A DNA stretch of 64,000 bases, from NCBI GenBank assembly GCA_947628225.1, contig CANQYY010000013.1, forward strand, positions 1 through 64,000. The letters are read 5' to 3'. A program made the position numbers and the translations under genes. Origin of the DNA: an uncultured Lachnospiraceae bacterium. Its GTDB lineage: Bacteria > Bacillota > Clostridia > Lachnospirales > Lachnospiraceae. Below are positions 32,764-40,808 of this stretch, piece after piece (positions within the stretch are counted from its first letter, which is position 1; each line of letters starts with the position of its first letter). Below the pieces are notes generated by a model. The model did not search any database and was not told where the DNA came from. It saw nothing but the letters and a program-made list of their open reading frames with translations.

Positions 32764-35410
32764 CGATAGAGCCAAGCCCCCCGTTGCTGGCGCAGGATAC
32801 CGAAGCCCTTTCCACAATGACTTTCTCAAACGGAATATGTTTTAATACTTCATCAACAAATTCTTTTTGCTCCCGGAAGGTACAGCCCGCATGGGTGATA
32901 AAGACAACTCTCTTATCGATTCTGTTCTTTTTGCGCAGCTTTCTGTGGATAAACCGTTTCCTCGCTTTATCCAGATTCCCGGAGCGGAAGCCCGCTATTC
33001 TGGCATTGCTCTGGTGTATGCGCACTATAGGATGCAGATTAAACATTTCACAGGATAATTCCAACAATCTGCCCCCATGCCCGCTGGCATAATAGCTCTG
33101 TACGCTCGGCATCAAAAACGAGGTTTCAATCTGCTGTTTCAGGATCTCCATTTCACGGCAAATCTCCTCGACCTGATTGCAGCCATTGCGAATCAGGCGG
33201 CCCGCAGAAAGCACTAACAATCCTTCTCCGCAGGAAATATGCCCCGCGTCAATCACATGCACATGGTCAAAACCTTCGGCTGCCAGGGCGGCATTGTGAT
33301 AGCTGTCGCCGGCGCCGGACGCCATGGAAATATGAATCAGATCCTCTGCCTCTGTCAACGCCTCCGCATAAAAGGCTTCATACTCCTCTACCGATGCGCT
33401 GACAGCAAGCGCCCGGCTCCCTCTGTGGGATAAATGGCGCGACAGATTGTCCGAATCAATCTCGAGCGTATCACGGAAAACCCCCCGTTCTGTTTCAATA
33501 TAGGAATAAATTATTTTCAAATCATATTTCTCAATATATTCTCTGGATAAATCACTGACGCAGTCGGTAGAAATCTGTACTTTTTTCCGTTTCCGGTGCA
33601 TTACCTCCGGAATCGCCGCCCTATTGTATTCCTCCGCATTTATGCGGTATTCGATCAGTTCCTCCGGCAGGAATTTCAAAATCTCCGCCTCCAGCAGGCT
33701 TCCTTCTACCGGCTTGGCGAGATAACCGTCAAAACCGCTCTCAAAATATTTCTGCCGGTCTGCGGCCGATGCATTGGCTGTTACTGCAATGACCGGCGTC
33801 TGATACCCTATGCTGCTCTCCTGACGGCGGATCGCTTTCAGGGTCTGCGTTCCATCCATCCCCGGCATCATACTGTCCAGTAGAATGACATGATATATTT
33901 TTTTCTTTGCCATTTCCAGACATTCTTCCCCGTTTCTCGCCGTATCAATCTGAACCTTGGTGGCGCGCAGCAGCTTTTTAAGAACGAGCAGGTTCGTTTC
34001 ATTATCGTCCACAAGAAGAATTTTAGCCAGCGGCGCCTCAAAGCTCTGCTTGTAATGCCTGCGTTCCCTGCGCTGGATCTTTTTGAGATAATTTACATTG
34101 CCCATTGGCTTGCCGTCTACGATCGGCTGATCCAAAATTACCGTAAATACGGAGCCTTTTCTATATATGCTGTCCACCCGGATGGTGCCTCCCATCAGGC
34201 TGACCAGCTGTTTTGTAATGGCGAGCCCCAGTCCGCTCCCCTCAATTTTACGGTTCTTTTCTCTGTCAATCCTCTTGAAATAATCATATAAGGATTCCAG
34301 ATCTTCTTTTTTAATGCCAATACCGGTATCGGAAACAGAAATAGTCAGCCGCTCCCTGCCGTTTTCCAGCGCCTCTCCCTGGACGGAAAGCGCTACAGAA
34401 CCTTTCTGGGTATATTTCGCCGCATTCGTCAATAAATTGATAAGGATCTGTTTAATACGCATCTCATCTCCCCGTAATACCGTAGGGAGGCTGCTGTCAA
34501 TATTAATATAAAACTCAAGATTTTTTTCGCTCATGCGCAGCTGCAGCAGCCCGATGACATCATCAAATAACTCTCTCGTGCGGTATTCCGACGGGACGAT
34601 TATCATTCGGTCGCTCTCAATCTGCGAAAAATCTAAAATATCATTGATCAGAGCCAGAAGTATTTTACTGGCATTGTTTACCTTTAGCGCATTTTCTTCT
34701 ACTTCATCGGAAATATCCTCCCGCAGTATCATCTCATTTAAACCGATGATGGTGTTGATCGGCGTCCGGATCTCATGGCTCATATTGGCAAAGAAGGCAT
34801 CCTTGGACTTAATGATCTTTTCAATCTCCATCTTCTGCCGCAGGGTTCGTTCACGCTCTTTCTCGTACGAATAAAGCTGAAACCGCATGATGAGCCCCAC
34901 CGCCGCGCCTACCGCTATGACGGCAAAAAGAGAATCATAGTAAATAGCAGATTTTGAGCCGAGCGATACGATTAATTGCGGATGATTATAGGCAATGACA
35001 TAAGTGCCGATATCCGCCAAAACTGCCAGAGAAAGAAAAATAGCAAGTTTAATTCCGCGGAACATAATAAAAATATAGAGCAGCCCCAGCACAAACCAGG
35101 TGGTAGCGCCGCCATTAATACCCCCGCTGGAGAAAAACACAAGGGGGAAAATACCGCAGATAATAAAAACAGCAAATATGCTGGAAGCAAAATCTACCTT
35201 GTGATACCGGAAGGTCGCCACCATTGCGATCAGGATAATGAGGAGCAGGCCAAAGATCGGAATGGCATTGCTGAGGGGATTTTCCAGCGCCATTCCCGCC
35301 ACAAGGGCAAAAAAGGACACAATCATCCCTACGATTAAAACCAAACGGAATATCCTTTCCCTCATATCCGAAACATCTCTGTAAAGTAGTTTTATGATTT
35401 TTTTACGCAT
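32711..35410 (-). CDS. hybrid histidine kinase with C-terminal DegV domain
   Basis: About 899 aa from the ATG at 35410 (GAGGG just upstream; a start at 35413 is equally possible). Six TM segments in 1-185; HisKA with ANMSHEIRTPINTIIGLNEM; HATPase with NLLTNAAKYTQKG and GSGLGLAITKQLVSLMGG; REC with LLVDDNETN and LLDSMMPGMDG. The last 300 residues are a DegV-family fold: VQISTDCVSDLS, the Ser/Thr-rich AVSASVEEYEAF, HISMASGAGDSYHNA and VIDAGHISCGEGLLV. Free-standing DegV/FakB proteins bind a fatty acid for FakA kinase; FakB-type binding by this domain is inference. Adjacent on the same strand to a second hybrid kinase. Confidence 0.88.
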   Translation of the reverse strand: MRKKIIKLLYRDVSDMRERIFRLVLIVGMIVSFFALVAGMALENPLSNAIPIFGLLLIILIAMVATFRYHKVDFASSIFAVFIICGIFPLVFFSSGGINGGATTWFVLGLLYIFIMFRGIKLAIFLSLAVLADIGTYVIAYNHPQLIVSLGSKSAIYYDSLFAVIAVGAAVGLIMRFQLYSYEKERERTLRQKMEIEKIIKSKDAFFANMSHEIRTPINTIIGLNEMILREDISDEVEENALKVNNASKILLALINDILDFSQIESDRMIIVPSEYRTRELFDDVIGLLQLRMSEKNLEFYINIDSSLPTVLRGDEMRIKQILINLLTNAAKYTQKGSVALSVQGEALENGRERLTISVSDTGIGIKKEDLESLYDYFKRIDREKNRKIEGSGLGLAITKQLVSLMGGTIRVDSIYRKGSVFTVILDQPIVDGKPMGNVNYLKKIQRRERRHYKQSFEAPLAKILLVDDNETNLLVLKKLLRATKVQIDTARNGEECLEMAKKKIYHVILLDSMMPGMDGTQTLKAIRRQESSIGYQTPVIAVTANASAADRQKYFESGFDGYLAKPVEGSLLEAEILKFLPEELIEYRINAEEYNRAAIPEVMHRKRKKVQISTDCVSDLSREYIEKYDLKIIYSYIETERGVFRDTLEIDSDNLSRHLSHRGSRALAVSASVEEYEAFYAEALTEAEDLIHISMASGAGDSYHNAALAAEGFDHVHVIDAGHISCGEGLLVLSAGRLIRNGCNQVEEICREMEILKQQIETSFLMPSVQSYYASGHGGRLLELSCEMFNLHPIVRIHQSNARIAGFRSGNLDKARKRFIHRKLRKKNRIDKRVVFITHAGCTFREQKEFVDEVLKHIPFEKVIVERASVSCASNGGLGSIGLAYLTKVDGEEYSKLG

Positions 35411-35475
35411 CATACCCTCGCATTCTGCCCCATAATCTGGCGGCATAAATTTCTGCACCCGTATTTTAATATTTT

Positions 35476-38001
35476 CTATGGATAAATCGTCTTGCTCCCG
35501 TTAAGCAGCTGCAATATCCGGGTGTACTCAAGCATCATCGCCTCATGGTTCTCCAAAATATACTCCTCGTCGCCGCTCTTGGCAGCGCGCTCCAGCTCCT
35601 TCGCCATACCGGACAGCTTCTCCACGCCGATATTGAGCATTGTGCTTTTCAGGGCATGGACAAGAGTGGCATAGCCTTTCCATTCCTTCTTTTCATAAAG
35701 CCCGGCAATGTTCTTTTGGTCCTCTTTGCCGGCATCACCGGTCAGGCGCAAGATCTCAATATAATTTTCCGGGCCGCCGCAATACTGTATCCCCAGCTGC
35801 TCATTAAAACTTTCCGGCGGCAGATCCGTATAACGGGCTCCATCCTCCCGGCTTTCCGAAGGCTTCTCCCCGTTTTTTGCCCCGGATGCCTTTTTTTCTT
35901 TTTTCACTGTTTTACTGCCGTTATCCTCCTGTACAGGAACCAGCTTCTCCTGCGGCAGATTCCGCCGCAATACACGCTCTAATACCGATACTTCTATTGG
36001 CTTTGCGATAAAGTCCTGAAATCCTTCCTTTAAAAACACTTCCCTCATGCCGCCAACGGCGTTTGCGGTTACCGCAATAACCGGAATCTTCTTAAAATAG
36101 TTCCCCTGCTTTTGGCGGATCCTCTGTAAGGTTTCGATTCCGTCCATCTCCGGCATCATATGGTCCATAAATACGACGTCATAGTCCATACTGTCAATTT
36201 TCTCCAATGCCTCCGCCCCGCTGGTCGCCATCGCCACCATGATCTCATAAGGACGCAGCAGACCCTCCAGCACACGGATATTCATTAGGTTATCATCCAC
36301 AATCAGCACATTAACTTCCGGCGCGATAAACCTGCTCCGATAATCATAACCGGCATCCATTCCCTGTATCATCTTCTCATCATTCAGCACCATAACAATC
36401 GGCAGAATAAAGAATGGTTTATACAGCCGCCGGATTCTCGGATTGGAAACTCTGGCATCATTAAATCGCTCCAGAATCGTAACGACCCGCGTGGTTTCGG
36501 ACAGTGTGTCAAAATACTCCTTATCCTCTTCATATTCCTCTATACTGATAAAAATATGGGTAAAGGCTTCCCGCTGCGCCCTCCTCTTTAATTCCTCCAA
36601 ATTCTGGCACACATGGCTCTTTACCCGGAGCTGGGCGATCATCCGATAAATGACGCGGCTGTAAGCCTCCCGCACTTCGGGGCGGTCATACCGCTCCATA
36701 TCAACATAAATCGCCACATTAATCTGTTCCCGGTTCCGAACCGACGCTATCGGCGTAGGGTCTGTCACCTTTTGAGGGATCACAAACTGAACCTCGCTTC
36801 CCTTGCCAAACTCACTGGAAACCGTAATAAATCCTCCCATCATATCCACCAGCTCCTGCGAAATGGCAAGCCCCAGACCGACGCCTTCCTTTTGACGGTT
36901 TCGCCTGGTATCTACCTGATTAAAGTTGGTAAACAGTTTCTCCATGCTCTCTTTCTTCATCCCGATGCCGGTATCTTTTACCCGCACGATTAGATTAATG
37001 CCATACTCTGTTTTGCGCACATTGATCATAATGCTGACGCAGCCCTCTACGGTAAATTTCATGGCGTTATTAACAAGATTCATAATAATCCTGCGGATTT
37101 TCTGTTCGTCGCCAATCAGTCCGCTGGGAATGCCCGCGTCACAGTCTACGACCAAATCAATCGGCTTATCGTTTTTGCATGCCATGGACATGTTGATAAC
37201 ATCGTTTATGGTGGAGGTAATGTTATACGCCTCCTCTACTAAAACCATTTTCCCGGACTGCATTTCCGTAAAATCCAGCACATCGCTGACAATAGACTGT
37301 AAATTGCGCCCGGCTGTCTGAATATCAAAAACATCCGTCCGTACCTGATCCGGCAGCTCCTCCCTCAGTACAATCTCACTCATGCCGCAGATAGTATTAA
37401 TGGGCGTGCGGATTTCATGGCTGACATTTGCCATAAAATCGTCCTTACTCCGCTCCGCTTCTTTTAAAGAGGCTATCATCCGGTTCTGCTTTTGATCGCT
37501 CTCCCTACGGCTTTTATTCAAAAAGTAGATCACGCATTGGATAAAAAAAACGGAAATAATCTCCAACAAAGTTTGGAAAATCTTATTTCCGGATGATAAA
37601 TCTACTGTCTTTTGGATCAGGAGATGATAAATATATAGAAAAACAGACACGGCAATGGTTATGTAGACAATTTCCGGTATGCCATAAAATACTAAAACTA
37701 CAACAAACATCGAAATCACAGGAACCGTCATAGCCAGGCTCGCCGTGCATACAGACCAGAGGATGATCCCCATTTGCATAAGGCATGCCATCACGCAGGC
37801 GCGGAAGTAGTATGTCTGGATTTTTGCGCAGTACAAAATAAGGCCAAAAAGCCACCCTGCATCCGTAAACAGGGCAAACCAAAGTGACCATCCACATTTC
37901 AGGGAAATCAACGTCATTGCCAGGCTGCAGATAAAATAAAACAACAGCATGACTTTCTCTATTCGCGCTTGTTCCTTTTTTGGAATCTGATCTTGCGGCA
38001 T
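35476..38001 (-). CDS. hybrid histidine kinase with receiver and Hpt domains
   Basis: 841 aa. Five or six TM segments in 1-165; HisKA with ANVSHEIRTPINTICGMSEI; HATPase with NLVNNAMKFTVEG and GVGLGLAISQELVDMMGG; a degenerate receiver-like region (about 420-560) lacking an acidic pocket; a full REC (LIVDDNLMN, FMDHMMPEMDG); a Lys/Ser-rich linker; and a C-terminal Hpt domain with its His in LVHALKSTMLNIG. His-Asp-His relay is thus complete in one chain, lacking only a final receiver. The lone receiver 40 bases upstream on the same strand is the obvious partner. Ligand unknown. Confidence 0.9.
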   Translation of the reverse strand: MPQDQIPKKEQARIEKVMLLFYFICSLAMTLISLKCGWSLWFALFTDAGWLFGLILYCAKIQTYYFRACVMACLMQMGIILWSVCTASLAMTVPVISMFVVVLVFYGIPEIVYITIAVSVFLYIYHLLIQKTVDLSSGNKIFQTLLEIISVFFIQCVIYFLNKSRRESDQKQNRMIASLKEAERSKDDFMANVSHEIRTPINTICGMSEIVLREELPDQVRTDVFDIQTAGRNLQSIVSDVLDFTEMQSGKMVLVEEAYNITSTINDVINMSMACKNDKPIDLVVDCDAGIPSGLIGDEQKIRRIIMNLVNNAMKFTVEGCVSIMINVRKTEYGINLIVRVKDTGIGMKKESMEKLFTNFNQVDTRRNRQKEGVGLGLAISQELVDMMGGFITVSSEFGKGSEVQFVIPQKVTDPTPIASVRNREQINVAIYVDMERYDRPEVREAYSRVIYRMIAQLRVKSHVCQNLEELKRRAQREAFTHIFISIEEYEEDKEYFDTLSETTRVVTILERFNDARVSNPRIRRLYKPFFILPIVMVLNDEKMIQGMDAGYDYRSRFIAPEVNVLIVDDNLMNIRVLEGLLRPYEIMVAMATSGAEALEKIDSMDYDVVFMDHMMPEMDGIETLQRIRQKQGNYFKKIPVIAVTANAVGGMREVFLKEGFQDFIAKPIEVSVLERVLRRNLPQEKLVPVQEDNGSKTVKKEKKASGAKNGEKPSESREDGARYTDLPPESFNEQLGIQYCGGPENYIEILRLTGDAGKEDQKNIAGLYEKKEWKGYATLVHALKSTMLNIGVEKLSGMAKELERAAKSGDEEYILENHEAMMLEYTRILQLLNGSKTIYP

Positions 38002-38040
38002 CTTTCTCTCTCCTATTTTAACCTTTTCCGGGGCGGATGA

Positions 38041-38403
38041 TTATTCACACAATATGCTCTGGATCGTTTCCAGCAGACGTTCCTGCTTAACCGGTTTTAA
38101 CAGATAGCCCTGGGGCTGATATTTCAGGACTTCTTCCACATCCTTTCTCCCATCCACTCCCGTAAGAAAAACAACAGGAATCTTCTTAGTTTCCACGTGC
38201 TCCTTTAATTTCCGGAATGTTTCCTTTCCGCTCATAATCGGCATATCATAGTCCAAAAGGATCAAATCCGGCTGTTCATCCCGGGCAATCTTAATCCCCT
38301 CGATGCCAGAGGTAGCCATTATCGTTTTGTACTTGTGCTTCAAAAGCACATCTAATGTCCTAAGCTGAATCATACTGTCATCAATCAGTAAAATAAGTTT
38401 CAT
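38041..38403 (-). CDS. single-domain response regulator
   Basis: 120 aa from the ATG at 38403 (AGGGATG upstream; an in-frame ATG three codons earlier is possible). REC only: acidic pair in LIDDSM (8-9), phospho-acceptor Asp51 in LLDYDMPIMSG, Thr in FLTGV, Lys-Pro in LLKPVK. No output domain. Precedes two hybrid kinases, the nearer of which ends in an Hpt domain, so it may receive its phosphate, in a CheY- or Spo0F-like role. Confidence 0.88.
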   Translation of the reverse strand: MKLILLIDDSMIQLRTLDVLLKHKYKTIMATSGIEGIKIARDEQPDLILLDYDMPIMSGKETFRKLKEHVETKKIPVVFLTGVDGRKDVEEVLKYQPQGYLLKPVKQERLLETIQSILCE

Positions 38404-38502
38404 TTCGATCATCCCTTTATGTAATATTTCTGAAATAAGTATAACACAAGGAACGCCGCAAGAAAAGAAATTCTTTTGCCGTTTTTTTCTGTGTATTTTC
38501 CC

Positions 38503-38531
38503 TGTAAATTTTCTTTTCCCTGTGGTATAAT
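38503..38531 (+). promoter_or_regulatory. extended -10 promoter of the aldo/keto reductase
   Basis: TGGTATAAT (TG at 38523-38524, TATAAT at 38526-38531) is a full extended -10. A weak -35 TGTAAA at 38503 sits 17 bases before the -10. GGAGG and ATG follow directly. Confidence 0.65.
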
Positions 38532-38553
38532 GGCAAAAAAAACGGAGGCTGTT

Positions 38554-39731
38554 ATGAATTATCGCAAGGATAGATACGGGAACGAACTTTCTATTTTAGG
38601 CTACGGATGTATGCGGTTTACCCAGAGCGGGGGGAAAATCAACCTGGAAAAGGCAGAACGCGAGATTATGACTGCTTTTCACGCCGGGGTAAATTACTTC
38701 GATACGGCTTATGTATATCCCGGAAGTGAAATTGCCCTCGGCAAAATCCTGCAAAAAAACAACATACGGGATAAAGTAAAAATTGCCACCAAGCTTCCCC
38801 ATTATTTATTAAAGGATCGGGAGCATATGGAAACTTATTTTAAGGAGCAGCTTAAACGTCTGCAGACAGACTATATTGACTATTATCTGATGCATATGCT
38901 GACAGATGTGCAGACCTGGGAACGGTTAAAAAAACTGGGAATATTAGAATGGCTGGAAGAAAAAAAACAGAATGGCGCTATCCGCCAGATCGGATTTTCC
39001 TACCATGGAAACGCCGATATGTTTTGTCAGCTTTTAGATGCTTATGACTGGGATTTTTGTCAGATTCAGTACAATTATATGGATGAAAATTCCCAGGCGG
39101 GAAGAAAGGGTCTGCATTATGCCGGCAAAAAAGGACTTCCGGTAATCATCATGGAGCCCCTGCGGGGAGGCAGGCTCGCCAACCGCCTTCCGGAAAAGCG
39201 CGCCACATTTTTGAGCAGTATCCGGTAAAGCACTCCCCGGTACAGTGGGCATTGCGGTGGCTTTGGAACCAGCCGGAGGTAACCTGCGTCCTTTCCGGGA
39301 TGAATTCAGTGGAAATGGTAGAGGATAATGCCGCAACGGCTTCCTCCGTTGAAGCAGGAGAAATGACAGAGGCGGATGAAGCTATGCTGCAGGAGGTGGT
39401 ATCCGCCATTAATGCAAAGATGAAGGTAGGCTGTACCGGCTGCGGCTATTGTATGCCATGTCCGAAAAACGTGGATATACCGGGTACCTTTGCCTCCTAT
39501 AACCGCTATTATACCGAGGGGAAATTTACGGCTCTCAAAGAATATATTATGTGAACGGCTATGCGGAGGGATTCCTCTGCCGCCTCCAATTGCATCCGCT
39601 GCGGCAAATGTGAATCCCACTGTCCCCAGCATATTGAAATCCGGAACGAGTTAAAAAACGCCAAAAAGAAATTAGAGGGACCGGTTTACCGTCTGGCGCG
39701 AAAAATCATAAAATGGAAGAAGGCGTATTGA
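38554..39731 (+). pseudogene. aldo/keto reductase with C-terminal ferredoxin domain, two lesions
   Basis: From the ATG at 38554 (GGAGG upstream) the frame reads an aldo/keto reductase: catalytic Asp/Tyr in GVNYFDTAYVY, Lys in ATKLPH, MEPLRGGRLAN. At an A4 run (39194-39197) one base is missing relative to the expected reading, so the frame ends at 39226. The following part (WALRWLWNQPEVTCVLSGM, then CTGCGYCMPCPKNVDIPG) lies one frame over and stops at TGA 39552-39554. Beyond it, in the same frame, SNCIRCGKCESHCPQHIEIR continues to the true end at 39731. So one frameshift and one in-frame stop break a protein of about 390 aa of the Fe-S aldo/keto reductase branch. Decayed, or a double sequencing error. 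Confidence 0.8.
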
Positions 39732-39750
39732 CGCCGTACCGATAATACCG

Positions 39751-40725
39751 TCAATTCTGATAGTTGATCTGCTGGCTCTCTATCAATGGATAGAGGGTCA
39801 GATTACTTCCCTCCAGATTTTCATGGTTCATATCCACTGCCGTAATCTGGCTGTTTTCGTATGTCTTATAGTAGTAAATCCCCTTGTCGCCATTGCAACA
39901 GGCGCTGTAAATCGTAAATTGATATCTGCCCTCTCCCAGATGGACGCAGCCTTTCTGCTGGATAACGGAGTCAAGGATATGAAAAAACTGGCTGATGCTT
40001 TCCGACTCCGACTCTCCCGAAACTGAATTCATCTTCGTAAACGCCGCCCTGGCAAACCGCGAGGCGGAGGACGGATCTCCGGGCAGCCCCATAGCTCCCA
40101 TTCCCCGGCTGTAGGATTCCATCTTTAAATCCCCGCAAAACTGATTTTGGGGCGGCTGCGAAGTCAGCCCCCTGTAATGGCTTAAAAAAAGCATCTGGGT
40201 ATCAAAAGGGGGGTTATTGGTTAAGACCCCCACCGGATTATCGTATATTTTTAATCCGTTATCTGTCGCTTCTGCAACGATGGCGCCATCCTTTCCTGCT
40301 ATGAGCCAGTGCAGGGGGGACAAAGGCAGCTCCCTGCTGAAGCAGATGTCAGCGAGGTTTATCTTTTCCAATAATTTGCGCACCTCAGCCAGCGTGGCGC
40401 ACTGGCCGAGAACCCAGGGGATAAATTCAAAGGGGGCAATATTATCCCGCCCTTCTTCCCTCGGCTTATATACGGCGTTTCCCGGGAAATTAAGCCCCGC
40501 CATCCCCAGTCCTTTTTCATTGACCGCATCATAATACAGAGGATAGTTTTCCACCACATACGCCATTCCAATCATGGCATAATGGTTGGGCAGGTCGCCG
40601 GTTTCCCGAAAGGGCAGCAAAAAATTTCTGGGCATTATCGTTACCGTTTCTTTATAAGAAAATTCCAAATCAAAATTTCGTCCAAAGTAAAAGTCCTTTG
40701 TCTGATACGTGAGCGCTGTACACAT
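39751..40725 (-). CDS. bsh: choloylglycine hydrolase / bile salt hydrolase
   Basis: 324 aa. Ntn hydrolase with Cys2 as nucleophile after removal of Met1. The other family residues are present: Arg16 and Asp19 (FGRNFDLE), Asn79 (GMAGLNFPG), Asn170 (LTNNPPFD) and Arg223 (SASRFAR). The set, together with the late ITAVDM strand, favours bile salt hydrolase over penicillin V acylase. Hydrolyses the amide of glycine- or taurine-conjugated bile acids in the cytoplasm. GGAG before ATG. A strong sign of a gut habitat. Its end lies 20 bases from the end of the reductase pseudogene, tail to tail. Confidence 0.9.
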   Translation of the reverse strand: MCTALTYQTKDFYFGRNFDLEFSYKETVTIMPRNFLLPFRETGDLPNHYAMIGMAYVVENYPLYYDAVNEKGLGMAGLNFPGNAVYKPREEGRDNIAPFEFIPWVLGQCATLAEVRKLLEKINLADICFSRELPLSPLHWLIAGKDGAIVAEATDNGLKIYDNPVGVLTNNPPFDTQMLFLSHYRGLTSQPPQNQFCGDLKMESYSRGMGAMGLPGDPSSASRFARAAFTKMNSVSGESESESISQFFHILDSVIQQKGCVHLGEGRYQFTIYSACCNGDKGIYYYKTYENSQITAVDMNHENLEGSNLTLYPLIESQQINYQN

Positions 40726-40808
40726 GGTAACCTCTCCTTTGCAGCTTCCCGCAGGATATCATATGACCCAGTATTCCCCTTCTGTTTTCTTCTTATTCCG
40801 TCCCTCTG

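Noticed and set aside
39540..39600. In-frame TGA followed by a GC stem-loop in the aldo/keto reductase as a selenocysteine site
   Set aside because: The position is not a known catalytic Cys, the gene has an independent frameshift upstream, and no selenocysteine genes are in the window. A decayed gene explains more.
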